From assembly GCA_017646485.1 (NCBI GenBank), contig JAGCML010000167.1, positions 1 through 18,031 on the forward strand: 18,031 bases of DNA. Reading direction: 5' to 3'. Each line of letters opens with the position of its first letter. The stretch's first letter is position 1. This document shows, piece after piece, positions 8,986-15,115 of this stretch. Both the position numbers and the translations under genes were made by a program. The notes under the pieces are model-generated. The model was given only the letters and a program-made list of their open reading frames with translations. It had not been told where the DNA came from and searched no databases. Origin of the DNA: Kiritimatiellia bacterium. Its GTDB lineage: Bacteria > Verrucomicrobiota > Kiritimatiellia > RFP12 > DVOR01.

Positions 8986-10557
8986 ATGTCTCAGACAAAA
9001 AAAGTTGAGAAACGCAAACCGCGCATTTTGATTGTCACGCCAGAAATCACCTACTTACCCGCAGGCATGGGTAACATGGCAGATAAGTTAAGCGCGAAGG
9101 CTGGTGGTTTGGCTGACGTATCCGCAAGCTTGGTCGCTCGCTTATTCCAGTTGGGTGCAGATGTGCATGTGGCCCTTCCACACTATCGTCGCATGTTCCA
9201 TGTCGATGTGGGCCGTTTGATTGCTGACGAATTGCGCACCTATCAAGCGCACCTTCCTGATTCGCGCATTCACTTGGCAGAAGACCGTTGCTTCTACTAT
9301 CGTGACACGGTTTACTCTCAGGGCGATGAAAATCCGCACCTCGCACTTGCTTTCCAGCGCGAAGTGATTAACAACATCATCCCGACGGTGCAGCCTGACT
9401 TGATTCACTGTAATGACTGGATGACAGGTCTTATCCCTGCAGCCGCTCGCCGCCTCGGCATTCCCTGCCTCTTCACCATCCACAATATCCACACGGTGCA
9501 TCGTTGCCTTGGGGAAATTGAATACTCTGGTATTGACGCAGCTGAGTTCTGGAAGAACCTCTTCTACTCTCGTCCTCCCTACGATTACTTTGAAAGCCGC
9601 GACACGAATCCCGTGGACTTCCTCACCTCTGGTGTGTTCGCCTCTCACTTCATCAACTCCGTCTCGCCGACCTTCCTTGAAGAAATCGTGCGTGGTTGGT
9701 TCGACTTCATTCCTGGTCAATTCCGCAATGAAGTCATCGCAAAGTACAACGCAGGTTGCGCTCGCGGCATCTTGAATGCTCCCGATGATAGCTACAACCC
9801 TGAAACCGATGCCAACTTGAAGGTCAACTACACGGCTGCCACCCATCATGCCGCAAAGATCTCCAACAAGATGCAGTTCCAGGAAAAGGTGGGCCTCTTC
9901 AAGAATCCCGATGCTCCCCTCTTCTTCTGGCCGAGCCGCCTTGACCCTGTCCAGAAGGGCCCGCAGTTGCTCACCGACATCCTCTACAAGATGCTGGAAA
10001 AGTATCGTGACGACAATATCCAGTTCGCAGTCGTTGCAAATGGTCCTTATCAGCAGGCCTTCCGCGACATTCTCGGCTTCCACAATCTCTATGGTCGCTT
10101 GGCCGTGGTGGACTTCGACGAACACATCTCTCGTCTGGGTTACGCCTCCAGTGACTTCACCCTCATGCCCTCCCTCTTCGAACCGTGCGGCTTGCCGCAG
10201 ATGGTTGCTCCGATCTACGGCTCGCTCACCATCGCTCACGATACCGGAGGCTTGCATGACACGGTTGAAATGTTGGATGTCAATGCAAACACGGGTAACG
10301 GCTTCCCCTTCAAGTTCTATGGCAGCGACGGCTTAGAATGGGCTATCGACCGTGCAATGGACTTCTATCGTCTCCCCACCGATGTGCGTGAAGCTCAAAT
10401 CTCTCGCATCATGATTGACGCTAAGCAGCGCTTCAACCACGAAGCTTGCGCAGCTGAATACATCAAGATTTACGAAGAAATGCTCCAGCGTCCTTTGACC
10501 GAGCTCTTCGATGGTGGCAACGAAAACCAGAATCCTTATACCAACGGGGGAATGTAA
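8986..10557 (+). CDS. glgA: Glycogen synthase (ADP-glucose type, GT5 family)
   Basis: A 523-residue GT5 glycosyltransferase that transfers glucose from ADP-glucose to the non-reducing end of alpha-1,4-glucan in the cytoplasm. The ADP-glucose loop KAGGLADV (Lys38) is present, but it sits 18 residues after the conserved Glu20 rather than 6 as in E. coli GlgA. That is an insertion of about 12 residues (YLPAGMGNMADKLSA region). Later motifs are normal: TIHNIHT, GILNAPDDSYNPETD, the phosphate-binding SRLDPVQKG, and PSLFEPCGLPQMVAPIYG with Glu399 followed by HDTGGLHDTV. Length is slightly above the usual 475-500. The ATG is fixed by an excellent AGGAG at 8973-8977, 8 bases upstream. glgB follows after one base, so translation is very likely coupled. 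UDP-glucose use cannot be excluded from sequence. Confidence 0.93.
   Translation: MSQTKKVEKRKPRILIVTPEITYLPAGMGNMADKLSAKAGGLADVSASLVARLFQLGADVHVALPHYRRMFHVDVGRLIADELRTYQAHLPDSRIHLAEDRCFYYRDTVYSQGDENPHLALAFQREVINNIIPTVQPDLIHCNDWMTGLIPAAARRLGIPCLFTIHNIHTVHRCLGEIEYSGIDAAEFWKNLFYSRPPYDYFESRDTNPVDFLTSGVFASHFINSVSPTFLEEIVRGWFDFIPGQFRNEVIAKYNAGCARGILNAPDDSYNPETDANLKVNYTAATHHAAKISNKMQFQEKVGLFKNPDAPLFFWPSRLDPVQKGPQLLTDILYKMLEKYRDDNIQFAVVANGPYQQAFRDILGFHNLYGRLAVVDFDEHISRLGYASSDFTLMPSLFEPCGLPQMVAPIYGSLTIAHDTGGLHDTVEMLDVNANTGNGFPFKFYGSDGLEWAIDRAMDFYRLPTDVREAQISRIMIDAKQRFNHEACAAEYIKIYEEMLQRPLTELFDGGNENQNPYTNGGM
10546..10551 (+). promoter_or_regulatory. Ribosome binding site that sets the glgB start
   Basis: GGGGGA lies inside the last codons of glgA, 7 bases before the ATG at 10559. 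It has no counterpart before the in-frame upstream ATG at 10511, so the later start is chosen. Confidence 0.65.
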
Positions 10558-10558
10558 G

Positions 10559-12616
10559 ATGCCCTCTCCGCGCATGCGCCTTTTAGACGATCCGTGGCTT
10601 GCGCCCTATGCCGACGTAATTGAACGTCGTGCACAGCGTGCGCAAGAAACTGCGAAACGTTTGACAGGTACTTCAGACGCTCCTCAAGCGCTGGCGAGTT
10701 TCGCCAGCGCACATGAGTACTACGGCTTACATCGTACAAAGGACGGATGGATTTTCCGTGAATGGGCACCAAATGCCACGCAGATTTGGCTCGTTGGTGA
10801 CTTTTCCAACTGGGAGGTTCGTCCCGAGTTCCAAGCCGTCCGCATTCCTGGCCGTGATGTCTTTGACTGGCGTGGTCCAGAGGACGCACTCTGCCATGGC
10901 CAATTCTATCGCTTAGAAGTCTTATGGAATGGTGGCCGTGGCGAGCGCATTCCCGCCTATGCACGCCGTGTCGTGCAAGATCCAGAAACTGGCCTCTTTG
11001 CTGCACAAATCTGGCAACCTCGCCCTTACCGTTGGAAAAACACCTTCGTGCGTCCTGCCGTAGCGCCTGTTATTTACGAAGCGCACATCGGCATGGCACA
11101 AGAAAAGGAAGGCGTAGGCTCCTACACCGAATTTGCCGAAGAAGTGTTGCCTCGTATCAAAGCCGCAGGCTACAATACGTTGCAGATTATGGGCATCATG
11201 GAACACCCGTACTATGGTAGCTTCGGCTATCATGTTTCGAGTTTCTTTGCCGCCAGCTCTCGTTTTGGTACACCTGAAGAACTCAAGGCCTTGATTGATA
11301 AGGCGCACGGGTTGGGCATTGCAGTCATTATGGATATCGTCCATTCGCATGCCGTGAAGAACGAACGTGATGGCTTATCCCGCTTTGATGGTACGGCCTA
11401 TCAATACTTCCACGACGGCTCTCGCGGTTGGCATGATGCCTGGGATTCGCGTTGCTTTGACTATGGCAAGACAGATGTCTTACACTTCTTGCTTTCTAAC
11501 TGTCGCTTCTGGTTAGACGAGTTCCACTTTGATGGTTATCGTTTTGATGGCGTCACATCGATGCTCTACCTTCACCACGGCTTAGGCGTTGACTTCTCCA
11601 ACTATGGAATGTACTTTGACTCCACGGTAGATGAAGACGCTTGCGTTTACCTCACGCTTGCCAATGAAGTGATTCATACGGTTCGTCCTGATGCGTTAAC
11701 CATTGCAGAAGACGTCAGTGGTATGCCAGGCATTGGTGCACCGCTTGACGAGTGTGGCATTGGCTTTGACTATCGCATGGCGATGGGTGTGCCAGAATGT
11801 TGGTTCAAGCTTGTCCGCGACATGCGTGACGAAGACTGGTCGGTCAACTTCTTGTGGCACGAACTCACCAATCGTCGCGCAGATGAACGTACGGTCAACT
11901 ATGTTGAATCGCATGACCAGGCTCTCGTTGGTGGTAAGAGCTTCATCTTCCAGATGATTGATAAAGAGATGTACGAAGCCATGCATAAGGGTTCGCAAAA
12001 TCTCTTAGTTGATCGTGGTCTTGCCTTACACAAGATGGCACGTTTGGCGACCTTGGGTTGCTGTTGCGCTTACTTAAACTTCATGGGCAATGAGTTTGGT
12101 CATCCGGAATGGATTGACTTCCCCCGTGAAGGAAACAACAACAGCTATCACTATGCTCGTCGTCAGTGGTCCCTTCGTGACAGCGATGAATTGCGCTTCA
12201 AGGGTCTCGGTGACTTTGATGAAGCGATGATGAAGCTGGTTGTGAATGGTCGTAAAGCATTAGAAGGCACCTACCCGCGTCGCATTTATGGTAATGATGA
12301 AGATAAAGTGCTCGCCTTTATACGTGGAGAGCTTCTCTTCATCTTTAACTTCCATTCCGAGCAATCCCTTGTGGACTACCCATTGATTGTTCCTCCAGGC
12401 GTCTATCAGCATGCGTTAGACACGGATGCTGAAGCCTTTGGTGGCTTCAATCGTGTCATCGCAGGGCAAGAGTTCCCGCTCACCACCATTGAGCGTGAGA
12501 ACGAACGTTGTTTTGCGATTCGCCTCTATCTTCCTGCACGTACTGCGTTGGTTATCGAACGTATTCCGCCGAAAGTTGCCCGCGCAGGTCGTAAGAAGAA
12601 AGCCACCACGCCTTAA
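10559..12616 (+). CDS. glgB: 1,4-alpha-glucan branching enzyme (eukaryote-like GH13_8 type)
   Basis: A 685-residue branching enzyme that cuts alpha-1,4 chains and reattaches them by alpha-1,6 bonds. A CBM48-type domain (about 40-130) carries WIFREWAPNATQIWLVGDFSNW. The GH13 barrel follows with IMGIMEHPYYGSFGYHVSSF, MDIVHSHAVKN, nucleophile Asp330 in DGYRFDGVTSM, acid/base Glu384 in TIAEDVSG, and Asp453 in NYVESHDQALVG. A C-terminal all-beta domain ends the protein. The wording of these blocks matches plant/animal branching enzymes (GH13_8) much better than E. coli GlgB (GH13_9). The ATG at 10559 starts one base after the glgA stop (TAA-G-ATG) with GGGGGA upstream. An ATG 16 codons earlier would lie inside glgA and is rejected. 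The C-terminus is basic (GRKKKATTP). Identity is firm; transfer from eukaryotes is not implied, since several bacterial phyla carry this type. Confidence 0.95.
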   Translation: MPSPRMRLLDDPWLAPYADVIERRAQRAQETAKRLTGTSDAPQALASFASAHEYYGLHRTKDGWIFREWAPNATQIWLVGDFSNWEVRPEFQAVRIPGRDVFDWRGPEDALCHGQFYRLEVLWNGGRGERIPAYARRVVQDPETGLFAAQIWQPRPYRWKNTFVRPAVAPVIYEAHIGMAQEKEGVGSYTEFAEEVLPRIKAAGYNTLQIMGIMEHPYYGSFGYHVSSFFAASSRFGTPEELKALIDKAHGLGIAVIMDIVHSHAVKNERDGLSRFDGTAYQYFHDGSRGWHDAWDSRCFDYGKTDVLHFLLSNCRFWLDEFHFDGYRFDGVTSMLYLHHGLGVDFSNYGMYFDSTVDEDACVYLTLANEVIHTVRPDALTIAEDVSGMPGIGAPLDECGIGFDYRMAMGVPECWFKLVRDMRDEDWSVNFLWHELTNRRADERTVNYVESHDQALVGGKSFIFQMIDKEMYEAMHKGSQNLLVDRGLALHKMARLATLGCCCAYLNFMGNEFGHPEWIDFPREGNNNSYHYARRQWSLRDSDELRFKGLGDFDEAMMKLVVNGRKALEGTYPRRIYGNDEDKVLAFIRGELLFIFNFHSEQSLVDYPLIVPPGVYQHALDTDAEAFGGFNRVIAGQEFPLTTIERENERCFAIRLYLPARTALVIERIPPKVARAGRKKKATTP

Positions 12617-12644
12617 TTTGTTAAACAATTGAGAGGATGCCACT

Positions 12645-13334
12645 ATGGTTACAGCAATTATCTTAGCATCTGGAAAAGGCACCCGCATGGGTACAGGCAT
12701 GGATAAGTGTTTCTTATCCCTCGGCCCTAAACCTGTTGTCGCTTGGTCCCTCCTGGCATTTGAAAGTTGCAAAGACGTAGACCATATCATTTTGGTCGTC
12801 CGCAAGGAGCAAGTTGTTGCTGCACGCGGCCTCCAAATGATGTTTGGCATCCGCAAGTTGCAAAAGATTGTGGTTGGCGGTGTTCGTCGCCAGGATTCTG
12901 TCCAGGCGGCACTAAAGGAAATTGATCCTTTTGAAACACAGTACATCACCATTCATGATGCTGCACGTCCCTGTGTGACATCTGAACTCATCAGTGAAAC
13001 CTTAAAGGCTGCACGTCGCTATGGTAGTGGCGTTGCAGCCACTGCAATGGTTGACACGGTAAAGGTGGTGGGCAAAAACTTATTGGTTGAATCCACCCCT
13101 GACCGTTCTACCCTTTGGTCTGTACAAACACCTCAGTCCTTTGCATCAGACAAACTCTTGGCTGCATACGAAAAGTTTGTTGCGCCACGTTGTCCGACAG
13201 AATACACCGATGACGCAGCCGTACTTGAAGCGGCTGGCGAACCGGTCAAATTAGTCAAATGGACTACCCCTAATCTCAAAATCACCACGCCGATTGACTT
13301 AACAATTGCTGCGGCGTTATTGCGACTGAACTAA
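12645..13334 (+). CDS. ispD: 2-C-methyl-D-erythritol 4-phosphate cytidylyltransferase
   Basis: A 229-residue enzyme for the third step of the MEP isoprenoid pathway: MEP plus CTP gives CDP-methylerythritol and pyrophosphate, in the cytosol. The nucleotide-binding loop is ILASGKGTRMGTGMDKCFLS, in which Arg14 and Lys21 match the catalytic Arg20 and Lys27 of E. coli IspD. Further motifs are GGVRRQDSVQAAL, HDAARPCV (His104, Asp105), VDTVKVV, VQTPQSF and LKITTPIDL with Lys212 (E. coli Lys213). Length is normal (E. coli 236), and no IspF domain is fused. It starts 28 bases after glgB with a good GAGAGGA (12631-12637), 7 bases before the ATG. It is probably read through from glgB. The related RpiD/TarI cytidylyltransferases are less likely given the C-terminal motif. 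Confidence 0.92.
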   Translation: MVTAIILASGKGTRMGTGMDKCFLSLGPKPVVAWSLLAFESCKDVDHIILVVRKEQVVAARGLQMMFGIRKLQKIVVGGVRRQDSVQAALKEIDPFETQYITIHDAARPCVTSELISETLKAARRYGSGVAATAMVDTVKVVGKNLLVESTPDRSTLWSVQTPQSFASDKLLAAYEKFVAPRCPTEYTDDAAVLEAAGEPVKLVKWTTPNLKITTPIDLTIAAALLRLN

Positions 13335-13340
13335 CCTCTT

Positions 13341-14099
13341 ATGGCCAAGCCCAAACGCTACGCAATTATTAGTGACATCCACTCCAACATCGAAGCACTG
13401 GATGCTGTTATTGAAGATGCCCACGCACAAGGGGTAACAGACTTTGTATGCTTAGGTGACGTGGTCGGTTACAACGCTGCGCCTCGTGAATGTATCCAGC
13501 GTATCCGTGAACTCGGATGTAAAGTGGTAAAAGGCAATCACGACCATTATTGCTCAGACCCCTCGGTCGATCTTGACGACTTCCAACCCAATGCTGCAAG
13601 CGTCATTGAATGGACGCGCCGCAACATCTCCGAAGAAGATACGCGTTGGCTTTACAATCTTCCCTTATCCACGGTGATTATGGGCTTCACCATTGTCCAT
13701 TCCACCTTGGATAGTCCAAGCCATTTCCGTTATGCTTTTGATAAGCAAGACGCCGAAGACAGTTTCAACTATCAACGCACGCGTGTTTGCTTCCATGGCC
13801 ACACCCATGTGCCCTGCATCTTCCGTCGAACAACCACTGGAGCCTCCCATGGCATCCTCAAGCTCGGCGCAGCAAATGGACTTCTGGAACAAGGCAACTA
13901 CTTCATTAATGTTGGTTCAGTAGGCCAACCCCGTGATGGGATTCCCAAAGCATGTTATTTGATTTTTACTGCTGAAGGAATGACCAAGCTCTCCATCGAA
14001 TTCCGTCGCGTAGACTACGATGTTGATGCGGCCGTTCAGCGCATTAAAGACGCAGGCCTTCCCGAACGCCTTATTAACCGTCTTTACACGGGACAATAA
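13341..14099 (+). CDS. Calcineurin-type metallophosphoesterase (YfcE/ApaH-like superfamily)
   Basis: A 252-residue dinuclear metallophosphoesterase. All five metal-binding blocks are intact: SDIHSN (Asp12, His14), GDVVGYN (Asp40), GNHDH (Asn66, His67), VHSTLDSPSHFRY with a metal His, and FHGHTHVP (His152, His154, His156). The C-terminal VGQPRDGIPKACYLIF is typical of the small prokaryotic group annotated as phosphodiesterase or diadenosine-tetraphosphatase-like. The substrate cannot be told from sequence. There is no signal peptide, so it is cytoplasmic. It begins 6 bases after the ispD stop with no distinct ribosome site (CCTCTT only), so it probably depends on translational coupling with ispD. 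Confidence 0.88.
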   Translation: MAKPKRYAIISDIHSNIEALDAVIEDAHAQGVTDFVCLGDVVGYNAAPRECIQRIRELGCKVVKGNHDHYCSDPSVDLDDFQPNAASVIEWTRRNISEEDTRWLYNLPLSTVIMGFTIVHSTLDSPSHFRYAFDKQDAEDSFNYQRTRVCFHGHTHVPCIFRRTTTGASHGILKLGAANGLLEQGNYFINVGSVGQPRDGIPKACYLIFTAEGMTKLSIEFRRVDYDVDAAVQRIKDAGLPERLINRLYTGQ

Positions 14100-14125
14100 T
14101 TGTCTTCCGACCCCACGCTGTCAAA

Positions 14126-14130
14126 AAGGA
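14126..14130 (+). promoter_or_regulatory. Ribosome binding site that sets the TadE-like start
   Basis: AAGGA lies 9 bases before the ATG at 14140. The frame is open further upstream to 14020, but that start lies deep inside the phosphoesterase gene, and the shorter form gives a proper prepilin-like N-terminus. Confidence 0.65.
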
Positions 14131-14139
14131 CTTCGGACA

Positions 14140-14634
14140 ATGCGAGTTGTTTTTCGTCCTATTTTGCCAAATCTCTCCCCACATAAAGGCCAAGCGCTTG
14201 CAGAATTAGTCATTCTGTTGGTGGTTTTAGTTGTTTTAATTTCAGGCATTACCACCCTCTCACAAATCTGCTTTCGCCAAGAACGAATACAACAAGAAGT
14301 TCGCCTTGAAGCAGGTAAGGCAGCGCTCACGCGTCAAACTGAAGGTTGGATTGACGAAGAAAACCGTCCCAACAATCGCACAGACACCTTCCATCGCATT
14401 AATTCCTACACGCGTCTGGAAGATTACTCCCCTGCACCCACCTCACGCCTTCCTATGAGCCACTACACCTTACAAGCTCGTGATTTACCCGAAGGTGACT
14501 TAGGTCTAAAAGAAACAACCATTCGCAAAACCTATCTTTTAGACGAGACCTTCATTCAATGGGTTTATGGGAAAGGTACAATCACCATCAGTGAACAGCT
14601 CACCTTCCCCGCCACCTCAGGAATATGGGAATAA
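14140..14634 (+). CDS. TadE-like pseudopilin-type membrane protein
   Basis: A 164-residue protein with a short basic N-terminus, then KGQALAELVILLVVLVVLIS (16-35) and a transmembrane helix running to about residue 44. The GQALxE motif followed at once by a hydrophobic helix is the hallmark of TadE/TadG-like minor pseudopilins of Flp/type IVc systems. The Glu22 position fits a prepilin peptidase site. The remaining 120 residues would lie outside the membrane and carry no motif I recognise. No tad ATPase, secretin, peptidase or other tad gene is in the window, so it is either an outlying member or serves another export function. It begins 40 bases after the phosphoesterase stop. Codon use is richer in AAA and CAA than in glgA. 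Confidence 0.7.
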   Translation: MRVVFRPILPNLSPHKGQALAELVILLVVLVVLISGITTLSQICFRQERIQQEVRLEAGKAALTRQTEGWIDEENRPNNRTDTFHRINSYTRLEDYSPAPTSRLPMSHYTLQARDLPEGDLGLKETTIRKTYLLDETFIQWVYGKGTITISEQLTFPATSGIWE

Positions 14635-14867
14635 TCCCTCGTGCACTGACTTGCGGCCATTACACCTTTCACAAATTACGTTACACTTTTACACCATCGC
14701 ACACCCTAACATCTGCGATAGCGAATTTGTGGGGAAAGAAAATAGCTTCAGTTTTGAAATCTTCAGAAATATCGGTCCAACAATGGACCGACACAGAACA
14801 AACACCACCGCAAATTACATTTATCACCATATCAAACAAGGTTTGTTATGACATCGGCACGTTATAA
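14625..14867 (+). CDS. Doubtful small ORF overlapping the TadE-like gene
   Basis: An 80-codon frame beginning with an ATG that overlaps the end of the TadE-like gene by 10 bases (ATGGGAATAA), as in coupled genes. AGGAA lies only 1 base from this ATG, which is too close for a normal ribosome site. The product has no signal peptide, no recognised motif, and a mixed composition. Its last 10 or so codons and its stop come from the 66-base repeat zone. It may be a real coupled partner, the decayed remnant of a longer tad gene, or chance. Confidence 0.3.
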   Translation: MGIIPRALTCGHYTFHKLRYTFTPSHTLTSAIANLWGKKIASVLKSSEISVQQWTDTEQTPPQITFITISNKVCYDIGTL

Positions 14868-14984
14868 GCGCCAGACGTTTAAGTGAATCTCCGTGTGAGA
14901 TAAGCACCTGCCATAATATTCGGCACGTTATAAACACTAAGCGTTTAAGTGGTTCTCCGTGTATAACAAGGTCTGCCACGACAT
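14835..14984. repeat. Tandem array of a 66-base imperfect repeat (about 2.3 copies)
   Basis: Copy A starts at 14855 and copy B at 14921. Shared blocks at an exact 66-base offset are CGGCACGTTATAA (14855/14921), CGTTTAAGTG (14876/14942) and TCTCCGTGT (14888/14954). CTGCCA then recurs at a 65-base offset (14908/14973). A truncated copy precedes them: bases 14836-14854 match 14966-14984 at 15 of 19 positions, and all four differences are C/T transitions. Each copy can form an inner stem (TAAGCG/CGTTTA type, 5-6 bp) and an outer CACG/CGTG stem, and these survive partly through wobble pairs. It lies between convergent genes and suits an intergenic repeat element or a small structured RNA. Confidence 0.75.
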
Positions 14985-15051
14985 GAGGAGCGCGAGCACT
15001 GACTGTTCGGCAGCTCAAAATAGATTTTCACAATCAGATAGGAAAATATTA

Positions 15052-15091
15052 CACGTTGTACCCATTCTCTTTTTCAAACTGGTACAACGTG
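15052..15091 (-). terminator. Inverted repeat, probable terminator of the SNF2 gene
   Basis: A perfect 11-bp inverted repeat (15052-15062 with 15081-15091) has an 18-base loop and sits 24 bases past the minus-strand SNF2 stop. Read on the minus strand it is followed by TAATATTTT, a moderate T-tract. On the plus strand no T-run follows. The long loop makes it weaker than the other two terminators. Confidence 0.5.
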
Positions 15092-15115
15092 CCGTAAAAC
15101 TTTAGCTTAAAGGGA

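Noticed and set aside
9142..10257. Minus-strand open frame of 371 codons opposite glgA
   Set aside because: It mirrors a well-supported gene, and its composition is what the antisense of GAA/GAC/ATC-rich codons gives.
10511..10558. In-frame ATG 16 codons upstream as the start of glgB
   Set aside because: It lies inside glgA and has no ribosome site of its own; the ATG at 10559 has GGGGGA at a suitable distance, and branching enzymes match from there.
14835..14984. CRISPR array
   Set aside because: Only two to three units exist, the repeated blocks extend through most of the 66 bases rather than alternating with unique spacers, and no cas gene is near.
14824..15018. Minus-strand 64-codon ORF across the repeats as a real gene
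   Set aside because: It starts with TTG without a ribosome site, and the product is only the translation of the repeat; kept as a note in the repeat finding.
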